NCBI GenBank assembly: GCA_015069295.1
Contig: SVIW01000001.1
Coordinates: 124,001 to 188,000 of the forward strand
Direction of reading: 5' to 3'
Source: Clostridiales bacterium
GTDB taxonomy: Bacteria > Bacillota > Clostridia > Christensenellales > Borkfalkiaceae
Length of the DNA: 64,000 bases
Shown: in pieces, positions 9,622 to 18,623 of the stretch
How positions within the stretch are numbered: the first letter of the stretch is position 1
Layout: the number at the start of each line of letters is the position of its first letter
The notes under the pieces: model-generated
Told to the model about the DNA's origin: nothing
The model's input: only the letters and a program-made list of their open reading frames with translations
Databases searched by the model: none
Program-made: the position numbers and the translations under genes

Positions 9622-10191
9622 TTAATTTTTCGCTTTGGACGTAGCGCCCCATTCTACGGATAAATCGTGTGGATTCCAATTAGTATCCCATCCCTCAGGC
9701 TGCGTTTCCGCCTCACAATAGATTATAGCATTAGAATTACATTGACTAAACGCACTGGCTTGGATTTCCGTTACCCCTATGGGGATAAAAATTTCCGCTA
9801 TCCTTTCACATCCAGCAAACGCAACCTCGTTAATTCTCGTTACATTTTTTCCAATTTTTATACTTGTAATATATGCACAGCTGTCATTATTTTTCCCAAA
9901 AGCTTCCCTCCCGATTTCCGTAACGGGTAAACCCTTATAGGTATCGGGAATGATTACGTCGGGTTCCTCATAAAGCCCCAAGCCGACAACGCGGTATTCT
10001 TGCTTGCCCGAAATCCGCATAAAATGCAAACCGCCCGCCGCCTCGGAAACGACGGTATCGTTATTCCCTTGTTCGGTTTGTATATCCTGCGTTGTAGTAT
10101 TCTCTTGTTCGGTATTCCCACAGGAAGCAAGCGCAAACATACTTGTCAATACACACGCAAGCGCCAAAATTCTTTTGTACATTTTTCTCAT
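9622..10191 (-). CDS. Lipoprotein with leucine-rich (BspA-type) repeats
   Basis: Predicted surface lipoprotein, 189 residues. A lipoprotein signal peptide ends in the lipobox LASC, so the mature protein would start at C24. An acidic, Gln/Thr-rich linker follows. The C-terminal half carries BspA-type leucine-rich repeats (LRR_5 style): GLPVTEIGREAF, ITSIKIGKNVTRINEVAFAGC and IAEIFIPIGVTEIQASAFSQC, each turning at a conserved I-G or A-F. Such repeats mediate binding to proteins or polysaccharides, but no target can be named. It lies 13 bases downstream of the phosphoglucomutase gene and ends at a terminator, so it is the last gene of that operon. The ATG is preceded by AGGGG. Confidence 0.75.
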   Translation of the reverse strand: MRKMYKRILALACVLTSMFALASCGNTEQENTTTQDIQTEQGNNDTVVSEAAGGLHFMRISGKQEYRVVGLGLYEEPDVIIPDTYKGLPVTEIGREAFGKNNDSCAYITSIKIGKNVTRINEVAFAGCERIAEIFIPIGVTEIQASAFSQCNSNAIIYCEAETQPEGWDTNWNPHDLSVEWGATSKAKN

Positions 10192-10204
10192 TTCTTTTCC
10201 CCTT

Positions 10205-12952
10205 TTAGTTTTTCGCTTTTTCCAAAAGCTCGGAAACGGAAGTTTTCAATTCTTCCAATTTTGCGTTTGCCGTCGCTTCGTCTTTCGCTTTCAACGAATA
10301 GTAGACTTTGAGTTTCGGTTCGGTACCGCTGGGACGAACGCAGACGAACGAGCCGCCGTCGAGTTCGTAATACACGCAGTTGCACTTGGGAATGTCCATT
10401 TCCTCTACCGCGCCCGTAGCTACGACGGTGCGTTTCGCCGCGCTGTAATCGCGGATAGCGTTGACCTTAATCCCCGCAAATTCCTCTACTTTAATCGTCT
10501 TCAAGCCGTCTACGACCGCGTTCATTTCCTTCATCGCGTTCAAGCCCGAATACTGGATCGAAACATTCTTATCGAGGACAAAACCGTATTTTGCGTAGAT
10601 TTGCTGCAATCTTTCGAATACCGATTTGCCGACGTACGCGTAATAGCAGACCATTTCCGCGCAGAGCATAGAAGCCACGACGGCGTCCTTATCCCTTGCG
10701 TGCGTACCGCGAAGATAGCCGCAGGATTCTTCGAAACCGAAGATATAGGTATGTTTGCCGTCCTTTTCCCACTGTTTAATCTTTTCGCCGATAAACTTAA
10801 AGCCGACGGGCGTTTCGTACAAGGTTACTCCGTAATCGTCGCAAAGCGCCTTTGCCATACCCGTGGTAACGAAAGATTTTACAACCGCCGCGTTGCTGGG
10901 CATTACGTTGTCTTCGGAAAGTCTGGTCAAGATATAATCGAGCAGCAAAATCCCGACTTGGTTTCCCGAAAGGGCAACGAATTCCCCTTCCTCGTTTTTC
11001 AAGGCTACGCCAAGGCGGTCGGAATCGGGGTCGGTACCAAAGACGACGTCCGCGTCGATTTTATTGGCAAGCGCAATCCCCATCGAAAGAGTTTCCTTGA
11101 ATTCGGGGTTAGGCACTTTTACCGTGGAAAACTCGGTATCTTTTTGAGTCTGTTCTTCCACTACCGTTGCGTTGATACCCAACTTTTTCAAAATCGCCAT
11201 AACGGGCACGTAACCGCTGCCGTGTACGGGGGTGTAGACGAGTTTCAAATTCGCGCCGCATTTTTCCACCGCTTCTTTGGAAAGGGTGAGTTTGGATAAT
11301 TCTTCGATATAATCCTCGTCGAGCTTTGCAGGCACGGGAAGAATCAACGGACTGTCCTTATCCGCCGTTACGGACAAATATTCCGTTTGGTTGATATACG
11401 AAACGACCTTTGCGGTGTCTTCGGGGGACATCTGCGCGCCGTCTTCTCCGTAGACTTTATAGCCGTTATATTCTTTGGGGTTGTGGCTGGCGGTAATCAT
11501 AACGCCGGCGATCGTCTTTAAATAACGTACTGCATACGAAAGCATCGGTACGGGGTGCACGTCGTCGAAAAGGTAAGCTTTAACGCCGTTTTTCGCCAAT
11601 ACTCCCGCCGTTGCTTTGGCAAATTCTTCCGATCTTCTTCTCGTGTCGTAAGAAATGACGACGCCGCGTTCCATCGCCTCTTTACCAAGACTCTTTATCC
11701 ATTCGGCAAGCCCTTGCGTTGCACGCATAACCGTATGTACGTTCATCATATTGATCCCGCAACCGATTACGCCGCGCATACCCGCGGTTCCGAATTCCAT
11801 TTCGCCGCCGAAACGGTATTCGATTTCCTTTTCATCGTCGGCAATCGCCAACAATTCGCGTTTGCCGTTTTCGCATACCATAGGGCTTTCCAGCCATTTT
11901 TGGTAGTTTGCACGATAGTCCATAACAATATCCCTCCGATTTTTTTCTTTTTCTTCTTCTTTCGTTTCTTTATTATCAGCTTCCGTTTCTTTTTCCTGTT
12001 CGATTACCTGCTTGAAAAACTCTTCTCCCTCCGAGGTATCTTTCGCCGAAGCGATCTGGTCGTAGGTGATGAAATATTTCTTGCCTTTTACGGTATAGTA
12101 ATTGACGTACTGTACGCAAATGAGGAAGAAATAGGATGCAGGCACGGTGATTAAAAGCGCGCTGCCGAACGTACACAACGCCGCCAAAACGTTGACGAAA
12201 ATAATCGTATACACGCTAACGACGTAGGTCGAAAAGATCTTCGTCTTTTGCGTGCGCTCCTCCTTGCTTAAACGGCGGATTGCTTTTTTAAGCGGCATAT
12301 TGTCCGTCGTCATCGCGGGCATCCAGTGAGAAGTAACCGTCATTTTTAAAGATTGGCTAAGCACGATAAGGGTTACCGACAAAAATAACGCCGTTAAAAT
12401 TTGCAGGTTCGCCAACAACAAATACACGAAGAACAACGTGATAAGGTCGTAAACGAATACTATCGGCACGTAAACGAGCGCGTAACGGCTGGCTTTGCCA
12501 AGGTTGCTAATCGACGAGGTAGAAAAAGAACTGTCCGCGTACATCGCCATTTTATCGTTCAGCATACTACCCGACGCAAAGTGGCACAAGGTTTCCGCAA
12601 AACGACGGGCAAGATATACAAGCGCCATACCCACGATCATCAAAACGATTTCCGTCGTCATCGTGGAAAGCAAATTCGCTACTCCTTCCAGCGAAGCGCC
12701 TGCCCCTAAAATTGCCTCTTTGGCTTCGCCAAGCCGCGTTTGTTCGAGGGATACGAGTTCTTTTAAAAACCATTTTACGTCGTACCACAACGCCCCGACT
12801 TCCGCGCTGTCCAAGAAAGCGTTGAGCTGAGGCCACACGAACGCCGCCGTCAAAGCAATTGCCACCAAGCTTATAATCAATTTATATAGCAACAGCTTAT
12901 AGACCTGTTTGAAATTTTCCATAAGCAAATGTATACTGTTACGAAAGCGCAT
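10205..12952 (-). CDS. Membrane domain fused to phosphoglucomutase
   Basis: One open frame of 915 residues. Residues 1-343 are a membrane part with about six hydrophobic spans and a charged Glu/Lys-rich tail. From M344 (ATG at 11923) the remaining 572 residues are a complete alpha-D-phosphohexomutase of normal phosphoglucomutase length: catalytic serine in TASHNP, metal-binding GTDPDSDRLG, sugar-binding GFEESCGYLRG and phosphate-binding RPSGTEPKLK. It interconverts glucose-1-P and glucose-6-P, or acts on mannose phosphates. A strong GGAGGGA site lies before the internal ATG inside the frame, so the enzyme may also be made alone. The upstream ATG at 12952 also has AGGAG. A sequencing error in the A-rich junction joining two genes cannot be excluded. 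Confidence 0.85.
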   Translation of the reverse strand: MRFRNSIHLLMENFKQVYKLLLYKLIISLVAIALTAAFVWPQLNAFLDSAEVGALWYDVKWFLKELVSLEQTRLGEAKEAILGAGASLEGVANLLSTMTTEIVLMIVGMALVYLARRFAETLCHFASGSMLNDKMAMYADSSFSTSSISNLGKASRYALVYVPIVFVYDLITLFFVYLLLANLQILTALFLSVTLIVLSQSLKMTVTSHWMPAMTTDNMPLKKAIRRLSKEERTQKTKIFSTYVVSVYTIIFVNVLAALCTFGSALLITVPASYFFLICVQYVNYYTVKGKKYFITYDQIASAKDTSEGEEFFKQVIEQEKETEADNKETKEEEKEKNRRDIVMDYRANYQKWLESPMVCENGKRELLAIADDEKEIEYRFGGEMEFGTAGMRGVIGCGINMMNVHTVMRATQGLAEWIKSLGKEAMERGVVISYDTRRRSEEFAKATAGVLAKNGVKAYLFDDVHPVPMLSYAVRYLKTIAGVMITASHNPKEYNGYKVYGEDGAQMSPEDTAKVVSYINQTEYLSVTADKDSPLILPVPAKLDEDYIEELSKLTLSKEAVEKCGANLKLVYTPVHGSGYVPVMAILKKLGINATVVEEQTQKDTEFSTVKVPNPEFKETLSMGIALANKIDADVVFGTDPDSDRLGVALKNEEGEFVALSGNQVGILLLDYILTRLSEDNVMPSNAAVVKSFVTTGMAKALCDDYGVTLYETPVGFKFIGEKIKQWEKDGKHTYIFGFEESCGYLRGTHARDKDAVVASMLCAEMVCYYAYVGKSVFERLQQIYAKYGFVLDKNVSIQYSGLNAMKEMNAVVDGLKTIKVEEFAGIKVNAIRDYSAAKRTVVATGAVEEMDIPKCNCVYYELDGGSFVCVRPSGTEPKLKVYYSLKAKDEATANAKLEELKTSVSELLEKAKN
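11923..11937 (-). promoter_or_regulatory. Internal ribosome binding site and start of the phosphoglucomutase part
   Basis: Inside the long frame, the minus strand reads GGAGGGA (11937-11931), seven bases, then ATG (11923), exactly where homology to phosphoglucomutase begins (MDYRANYQKWL). This is better than many start sites in the window and predicts a free 572-residue enzyme besides the fusion. Confidence 0.65.
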
Positions 12953-12966
12953 ACGAATACTCCTTT

Positions 12967-13791
12967 TTATCTTTGATAATATTTTACGAGGTCAGCGCGT
13001 TCTAATTGCGCTCTATCAAAGTATACGACCTGCATACGCACGACGAATATCATAATTAAAAATACGAATACGAGGGTCGTAAAGATATAGAAGACCAATA
13101 AATTACTGAAAAACGCGCACACACAAAGCGCCGCTTCCGCCGCCATATAGAAAAACAGCTGCGAAAACAAGAGCCGCCATTTTACCCGCGAGGATAATTG
13201 ATAGGAATACTGCAACGCTTCAAACGCGCGGAATCCCGTAATTTGCATACAGGGAAGCCACAGATAAATGCAGCCGATCACGTACATCAAAAGCGCGTGC
13301 ATCGCAAGGAATATAACTCCCGCCCCGCCGTAGGCGATCACAGCGTTACCAAACTGCGACGTTAAAAACAACAGCGCCGAAAGCAACATTGCCCACACTT
13401 CGTAAATAACGAAGAGCAGCACCGCAAATCCGCAGGTAGACAGCAGGTTGTCGTTGAGTTTTGCCCACATACCGTTAAAGGTGCGTTTTCCGATACGGAA
13501 ATGTTTTTCGATAAGCGCCATCATCAAGGAAACGCAAGGCACGATGACGATAATCCCCGCTATCCCGAAAATAATCCCTACCCAGCGACCAAAGCTGAGA
13601 ATGGAAATCGCGCGGAATAAGGTAAAGAATTGCCAATCGCCGATATTGCCTTTAAAAAACGCCGTTACCGATTGGATAATCGCTTCCTCGTCCGTGGACA
13701 TAGAGAAAAAGAGCGCGGGCAAAATCGCAAGCGGAAATAAATACAATAAATTTTTCAGCACGTATTTCGCCGAATGAAGGGTATATTTCAT
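12967..13791 (-). CDS. Multi-pass membrane protein of unknown function
   Basis: 274 residues with about six hydrophobic spans, starting MKYTLHSAKYVLKNLLYLFP. I do not recognise the family. The longer reading frame reaches 13824, but AGAGAGG sits five bases before the ATG at 13791, so that start is chosen. Its first span (a basic helix, then LLYLFPLAILPALFF) resembles in style the start of the membrane part of the next gene, 14 bases downstream, so the two may be distant paralogues or partner subunits. It is the first gene of the operon with the phosphoglucomutase fusion and the LRR lipoprotein, transcribed from the promoter at 13854-13882. Confidence 0.7.
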   Translation of the reverse strand: MKYTLHSAKYVLKNLLYLFPLAILPALFFSMSTDEEAIIQSVTAFFKGNIGDWQFFTLFRAISILSFGRWVGIIFGIAGIIVIVPCVSLMMALIEKHFRIGKRTFNGMWAKLNDNLLSTCGFAVLLFVIYEVWAMLLSALLFLTSQFGNAVIAYGGAGVIFLAMHALLMYVIGCIYLWLPCMQITGFRAFEALQYSYQLSSRVKWRLLFSQLFFYMAAEAALCVCAFFSNLLVFYIFTTLVFVFLIMIFVVRMQVVYFDRAQLERADLVKYYQR

Positions 13792-13853
13792 AAAACCTCT
13801 CTTTTTGTGCTTAAAAATGCACAAAACTACCTTTGCACAGTCTTACAGTATAA

Positions 13854-13882
13854 ATTATACCACCGCAAATAAGTTTTGTCAA
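13854..13882 (-). promoter_or_regulatory. Promoter of the membrane protein-phosphoglucomutase operon
   Basis: TTGACA (13882-13877), 17-base spacer, TATAAT (13859-13854) on the minus strand: a perfect consensus vegetative promoter, 62 bases before the start at 13791. Confidence 0.85.
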
Positions 13883-13891
13883 GGAGGAAAA

Positions 13892-13922
13892 AGAAAAATC
13901 TCTCCAAGGATTGAAGAGATTT
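13892..13922 (-). terminator. Terminator after the isocitrate dehydrogenase gene
   Basis: AATCTCT ... AGAGATT stem (13922-13916 with 13903-13897) around an 11-base loop, followed by T-rich sequence on the minus strand, 8 bases after the dehydrogenase stop. Confidence 0.7.
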
Positions 13923-13930
13923 TCTTGTTA

Positions 13931-15106
13931 TTAAAGATTTCGCAAAGTTTCCATTACGTAGTCGCCGAACTGCTGACAAGTCGCGCCCGTATCCCTGCCC
14001 GTGATGACGTATTTTTTTTCTTCAAACGAGCAAATATCCAAAGCGCGTTCTAATTTATCGGCTCTGTCTTGCAAGCCGATATGCGAAAGCAACATCACGC
14101 AAGCGCGAAGCATTGAGCAAGGGTCGGCATACTGCCCTCTGCCCTCGGTAATCATACGGGGCGCGCTGCCGTGAATCGCCTCGAACATCGCGTACTTTTT
14201 ACCGATATTCGCGCAGCCCGCCGTTCCGACGCCGCCTTGGAATTCCGCCGCCTCGTCGGAAATAATATCACCGTAAAGATTGGGCAGCAACAACACTTTG
14301 AAATCGCGACGGCGTTTTTTATCCACGAGCTTTGCCGTCATAATATCCGCGTACCATTCGTCCGTAATAATATCGGGGTACAAATCGCCGACCTTGTGGC
14401 AATCTTCCAAGAAATTGCCGTCCGTCGTCTTGATAACGTTGGCTTTGGTTACGAGCGAAACTCTGTTCAGTCCGTTTTTGTGCGCGTAATCGTAAGCAAG
14501 ACGAGCGATACGGTCGGAGCCTTGTTTGGTCGTAATGGTAAAATCCACCGCAAGGTCTTCGGTAACGTTAAACCCGGACGAGCCGACTGCGTACCCGCCC
14601 TCGGTATTTTCACGGAAAATCGTCCAATTTATTCCCTCTTCAGGGACTTTTACGGGACGGATATTCGCGAACAAATCGAGCGCTTTTCGCATCGCAACGT
14701 TCGCCGATTCGATATTCGGCATTCCGCTGCCCTTTTGCGGAGTGGTCGTCGGGCCTTTTAAAATAATATGACAGGATTTTAATTCCGCCATAACGTCGTC
14801 GGGGATTGCCTTCCCCTTGGCAATTCGATTTTCAATCGTCAAGCCCTCGATGTCCTTAAATTCCACTTTTCCCGCTTTCACTAAATCGGCAAGGATAAAT
14901 TCCAACACTCTTCTTGCCTGCGCGGAAATAATCGGGCCGATACCGTCGCCGCCGCAAACCCCGATTTTGATACAGTCAAGCGCCTGATAATCCACGAAAT
15001 CCCCTTGCGCTTTCATATTCTCTACGCGAACGAGCTGCTCTTCCATTAGCTTACGGAATTTTTCACAAGCCTCGTCTAATTGCTGTTTATATTCTTCGTT
15101 TTGCAT
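13931..15106 (-). CDS. icd: Isocitrate dehydrogenase (isocitrate/isopropylmalate family)
   Basis: Oxidative decarboxylation of isocitrate to 2-oxoglutarate, 391 residues. The beta-decarboxylating dehydrogenase fold is clear: GGDGIGPII near 53-61, ILKGPTTTP, the substrate loop NIRPVK, ENTEGGYAVG, the metal-binding NLYGDIISDEAA and the cofactor segment EAIHGSAPRM. A charged N-terminal helix of about 45 residues precedes the fold. Context decides isocitrate over 3-isopropylmalate: it directly follows aconitase and a Re-citrate-synthase-like gene. NAD versus NADP use is not certain. GGAGAGG lies eight bases before the ATG at 15106; the frame also has a GTG at 15115 that overlaps the aconitase stop. 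Confidence 0.85.
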   Translation of the reverse strand: MQNEEYKQQLDEACEKFRKLMEEQLVRVENMKAQGDFVDYQALDCIKIGVCGGDGIGPIISAQARRVLEFILADLVKAGKVEFKDIEGLTIENRIAKGKAIPDDVMAELKSCHIILKGPTTTPQKGSGMPNIESANVAMRKALDLFANIRPVKVPEEGINWTIFRENTEGGYAVGSSGFNVTEDLAVDFTITTKQGSDRIARLAYDYAHKNGLNRVSLVTKANVIKTTDGNFLEDCHKVGDLYPDIITDEWYADIMTAKLVDKKRRRDFKVLLLPNLYGDIISDEAAEFQGGVGTAGCANIGKKYAMFEAIHGSAPRMITEGRGQYADPCSMLRACVMLLSHIGLQDRADKLERALDICSFEEKKYVITGRDTGATCQQFGDYVMETLRNL

Positions 15107-15111
15107 TTTTC

Positions 15112-17043
15112 TCACCTCTCCAACTTGGTATAATTCAATCTGCCGCCCGCCAACAAAATCGCTCTTTGTCTATCGGACAACGACAGCTTTAAGATTGCCG
15201 CTTTCCCCGTCGTCTTATTGACGAGAACGGCTTCGTCCTTCCCCGCAACCGCCGCCGCAAAGCCCTCGATGGCAATTTGGTCGCCTTCGTTAAACAGTTC
15301 GTAATCGTCGGGATTTTGCAAGGTCATCGGCACGATCCCGAAATTGATAAGATTCGCCACGTGAATACGAGCAAAGCTCTTTGCTACGACCGCTTTTATC
15401 CCCAAATACAGGGGCACGAGCGCCGCGTGCTCACGCGAGGAGCCTTGACCGTAGTTTGCCCCGCCGAGAATTACGCCGCCCCCCTTTGCTTTTGCACGTT
15501 CAGGGAAGTCCTTATCGCATACGGTAAAGCAGAATTCCGACAGCTTGGGCACGTTCGAGCGATAGGGCAATACTTTCGTACCTGCCGGCATAATATGGTC
15601 GGTCGTGATATCGTCGCCCACCTTCAAAATCAACTCGCAGCAAAGGTCTTTATCGGGCGCTTTTCCTACGGGAATGGGCTTGATGTTCGGTCCGCGTTCC
15701 ACGGTAACCTCGTCCATTTTCTCTGCATCAATCGGCATTTCGATTAAATTGTCGTTGATTTTAAATACCGACGGCATTTCAATGGACGGCGCTTTCCCAA
15801 GCGTCGTCGGGTCGGTAAATACGCCGCTAATCGCCGAAGCCGCCGCCGTTTCGGGGGAAACGAGATAGACCTGCGCGTCCGCCGTCCCGCTGCGTGCCAA
15901 GAAATTACGGTTAAAGGTCCGCAAGCTGACCCCCGCGGACTGCGGAGAAAATCCCATACCGATACAAGGCCCGCAAGCGCACTCTAAAATTCTTGCCCCC
16001 GCGTTGATGAGGTCGGCAAGCGCGCCGCATTCGGCAAGCATCGTATACACCTGCTTTGAACCAGGCGAAATGGACAAGCTTACGTTAGGGTGTACAGTCT
16101 TGCCTTTGAGCATCGCCGCCACCGTCAACATATCCTGCATAGACGAGTTCGTGCAAGACCCGATACATACCTGATTGATTTTCATACACGAAAGCTCGGA
16201 CACCGATTTTACGTTGTCGGGGCTATGCGGGCAAGCCGCCAAGGGCTGTAATTTGCTTAAATCTACCGTATATTCCGCGTCGTAAACCGCGTCTTCGTCG
16301 GGAGAAAGCTCGATATAATCTTCCTCTCTGCCCTCCGCTTTTAAAAACGCCCTCGTTACTTCGTCGGACGGGAAGAGCGAGCTGGTCGCGCCAAGCTCCG
16401 CGCCCATATTGGTAATGGTCGCACGCTGGGGCACGGACAGAGTTTTTACACCTTCGCCCGCGTATTCGATCACCGCGCCGACGCCTCCTTTCACGCCAAG
16501 AATACGCAAAACTTCTAAAATAACGTCCTTTGCGCCCACGTAATCGGAGAGCTTACCGACGAGGTTTATTTTGATGTTTTTCGGCATCGTTATGTAATAG
16601 GTCCCGCCGCCCATTGCCACGGCGACGTCCAAACCGCCCGCGCCCATACCGAGCATCCCGATACCGCCCGCCGTGGGGGTATGGGAATCGGAGCCGATTA
16701 GGGTTTTCCCGGGCTTGGAAAAGCGTTCGAGGTGTACTTGATGACAAATCCCGTTGCCGGGACGGGAAAAACGAATACCGTGCTTTTTGGTTACCGTTTG
16801 AATATAGCGGTGGTCGTCCGCATTTTCAAAGCCCGCCTGCAAGGTGTTGTGATCGATATACGCAACGGAAAGCTCCGTCTTTACTCGATCAATGCCCATC
16901 GCCTCAAACTGCAAATACGCCATCGTACCCGTTGCGTCCTGCGTAAGGGTTTGGTCAATTCTTAAACCGATTTCCTTGCCCGTTATCATTTCCCCGCAAA
17001 CGAGATGCTCTTTGATTATCTTTTGCGCTATCGTATAGCCCAT
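15112..17043 (-). CDS. acnA: Aconitate hydratase
   Basis: Converts citrate to isocitrate using a [4Fe-4S] cluster; 643 residues, the compact single-chain form common in Clostridia and other anaerobes. Cluster cysteines are visible in IGSCTNSS (about 296) and in ECACGPCIGMG (about 355-362). Substrate-binding features include GSDSHTPTAGGIG near 118-130 and the C-terminal swivel motif GGANYGQGSSREHAA. Close relatives such as homoaconitase and isopropylmalate isomerase are usually shorter or split in two subunits. It lies 21 bases after the Re-citrate synthase gene and six bases before the dehydrogenase, the middle gene of a three-step operon. AAGGAGAGAG precedes the ATG. Confidence 0.93.
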   Translation of the reverse strand: MGYTIAQKIIKEHLVCGEMITGKEIGLRIDQTLTQDATGTMAYLQFEAMGIDRVKTELSVAYIDHNTLQAGFENADDHRYIQTVTKKHGIRFSRPGNGICHQVHLERFSKPGKTLIGSDSHTPTAGGIGMLGMGAGGLDVAVAMGGGTYYITMPKNIKINLVGKLSDYVGAKDVILEVLRILGVKGGVGAVIEYAGEGVKTLSVPQRATITNMGAELGATSSLFPSDEVTRAFLKAEGREEDYIELSPDEDAVYDAEYTVDLSKLQPLAACPHSPDNVKSVSELSCMKINQVCIGSCTNSSMQDMLTVAAMLKGKTVHPNVSLSISPGSKQVYTMLAECGALADLINAGARILECACGPCIGMGFSPQSAGVSLRTFNRNFLARSGTADAQVYLVSPETAAASAISGVFTDPTTLGKAPSIEMPSVFKINDNLIEMPIDAEKMDEVTVERGPNIKPIPVGKAPDKDLCCELILKVGDDITTDHIMPAGTKVLPYRSNVPKLSEFCFTVCDKDFPERAKAKGGGVILGGANYGQGSSREHAALVPLYLGIKAVVAKSFARIHVANLINFGIVPMTLQNPDDYELFNEGDQIAIEGFAAAVAGKDEAVLVNKTTGKAAILKLSLSDRQRAILLAGGRLNYTKLER

Positions 17044-17064
17044 ATTCTCTCTCCTTTCCCGAAC

Positions 17065-18456
17065 TTATAAATCGCACGAATTGACGGCGCAACGCCCGTC
17101 TTTGCTGTAGGTATAGAAAAGTTTTTCCATTTCCTCTTCGCCCATAACCGTCGTTCTGCCGTCGGCATACAATCCGTCGATCGCTTCTTTCATCGTTTTT
17201 ACAATCCAATCCTGCTTACCCACCTGTTTGTTTTCGGGTAATTTGAAATGCTTGTTAATCCAATACGCAATCCCCGCTAATCCCGAAGTATTGGAAATAG
17301 AAACTTCCGCAGGACGGTTCAGAATTTTTTCCGTATCGAAGATATTGTAAATTTCCGCGTCCTTCATCATACCGTCCGCGTGGATTCCCGCACGAGTAAG
17401 ATTAAACGCGCTGCCCACGAACGGCGTCATCGGGGGAATCGTATACCCCAATTCCTTTTCGAAATATTCTGCGATATCCGTAATCGCCGTCGTATCCATT
17501 CCGTCGAGCGTACCGCGCAAGGACGCGTACTGCATAACCATCGCTTCCAAAGGCACGTTGCCCGTTCTTTCGCCGATACCCAAAAGCGAACAGTTGACGG
17601 CGCTTGCCCCGAACAGCCAAGCGCTGACGGCGTTGGCTACGCCCATATAAAAGTCGTTATGACCGTGCCATTCGAGCATCTCCGAAGTAACGTCCGAATA
17701 ATGATGCAACCCGTAAACGAGTCCGGGTACGCTGCGAGGAGGCGCTGCGCCCGTGAACGGCACGCCGTAGCCCATCGTATCGCACATACGGATTTTGACG
17801 GGAATTTTCGCTTCGCGGGAAAGCTCGACAAGTGCATTGACAAACGGAACGACGAAGCCGTACAAATCCGCACGGGTCAAGTCTTCCAAATGGCAACGGG
17901 GAGAAATACCCGCCTCAAACGCCTGCCTTACGACGCCAAGATAATGGTCGTACGCTTGTTTTCTCGTCATATTCAGCTTTTTAAAAATATGATAATCGGA
18001 ACAGCTGACGAGAATCCCCGTTTCCTTGATACCGATATCCCGCACCATCGTAAAGTCTTCTTTCTTCGCGCGAATCCAAGTCGTAATTTCGGGGAATTTA
18101 TACCCAAGCGCCATACATTTTTCAAGCGCCTCTCTGTCCTTTTTCGTGTAAACGAAAAATTCGCTTTGACGGATAATCCCTTTCGGACCGCCAAGTCGGG
18201 CGATCAGCTTGTAAATATCCACGATTTGTTCTGCCGTATAGGGCGCGCGGGACTGTTGCCCGTCGCGGAACGTCGTGTCGGTAATCCAAATTTCTTTGGG
18301 CATATTCATCGGCACGCGGCGATGGTTAAACGAAGTTTTCGGTACTTCGTCGTAGGGATAAATATCTCTAAACAAATTGGCATTTGCAACGTCTTGCAGG
18401 TCGTATTTGTACTGATCCTGCTCTAATAAATTACTCATGGGATTGAATTCGATCAT
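17065..18456 (-). CDS. Re-citrate synthase-like protein (HMGL-like family)
   Basis: 463 residues, a DRE-TIM metallolyase of the isopropylmalate/homocitrate synthase superfamily: ITDTTFRDGQQSR near 56-68, a CHLEDLTRAD segment, the metal-binding EWHGHNDFYMG, and GIGERTGNVPLEA. The long N-terminal arm (FNHRRVPMNMPKEIW) and the operon with aconitase and isocitrate dehydrogenase fit Re-citrate synthase, the oxygen-sensitive anaerobic enzyme described from Clostridium kluyveri that condenses acetyl-CoA with oxaloacetate. Homocitrate synthase is the main alternative; no other lysine/AAA or nif genes are near. GGAGGAG precedes the ATG at 18456, and a consensus promoter lies upstream. Confidence 0.78.
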   Translation of the reverse strand: MIEFNPMSNLLEQDQYKYDLQDVANANLFRDIYPYDEVPKTSFNHRRVPMNMPKEIWITDTTFRDGQQSRAPYTAEQIVDIYKLIARLGGPKGIIRQSEFFVYTKKDREALEKCMALGYKFPEITTWIRAKKEDFTMVRDIGIKETGILVSCSDYHIFKKLNMTRKQAYDHYLGVVRQAFEAGISPRCHLEDLTRADLYGFVVPFVNALVELSREAKIPVKIRMCDTMGYGVPFTGAAPPRSVPGLVYGLHHYSDVTSEMLEWHGHNDFYMGVANAVSAWLFGASAVNCSLLGIGERTGNVPLEAMVMQYASLRGTLDGMDTTAITDIAEYFEKELGYTIPPMTPFVGSAFNLTRAGIHADGMMKDAEIYNIFDTEKILNRPAEVSISNTSGLAGIAYWINKHFKLPENKQVGKQDWIVKTMKEAIDGLYADGRTTVMGEEEMEKLFYTYSKDGRCAVNSCDL

Positions 18457-18516
18457 ATTCTTTCTCCTCCACTTTATTTTTTTCGATTAAACATTATACT
18501 ATAATTTATTATATCG

Positions 18517-18546
18517 ATTATATACAATTTCAAGGGCAAATGTCAA
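18517..18546 (-). promoter_or_regulatory. Promoter of the citrate-to-2-oxoglutarate operon
   Basis: TTGACA (18546-18541), 18-base spacer, TATAAT (18522-18517) on the minus strand. A second AT-rich TATAAT-like box follows nearer the gene. Confidence 0.8.
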
Positions 18547-18589
18547 GGGTTTGACGAAAAAATTTTTTTATTTTATAAAAAATCCCGCC

Positions 18590-18618
18590 AAATAAAAAAC
18601 ACCCCGTTTTCGGAGTGT
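18590..18618 (-). terminator. Terminator after the SDR gene
   Basis: ACACTCCG, loop AAAA, CGGGGTGT (18618-18599) with one G-U pair, then TTTTTTATTT on the minus strand, 5 bases after the SDR stop. Confidence 0.85.
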
Positions 18619-18623
18619 ATTTT

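Noticed and set aside
10004-11299. 431-residue open frame on the plus strand
   Set aside because: It lies antisense to the phosphoglucomutase and lipoprotein genes, has no ribosome site, and its product is rich in Arg/His/Phe as expected for a shadow frame.
13931-15106. 3-isopropylmalate dehydrogenase (leuB)
   Set aside because: The family is shared, but the operon with aconitase and citrate synthase-like enzyme and the absence of leuA/C/D favour isocitrate dehydrogenase.
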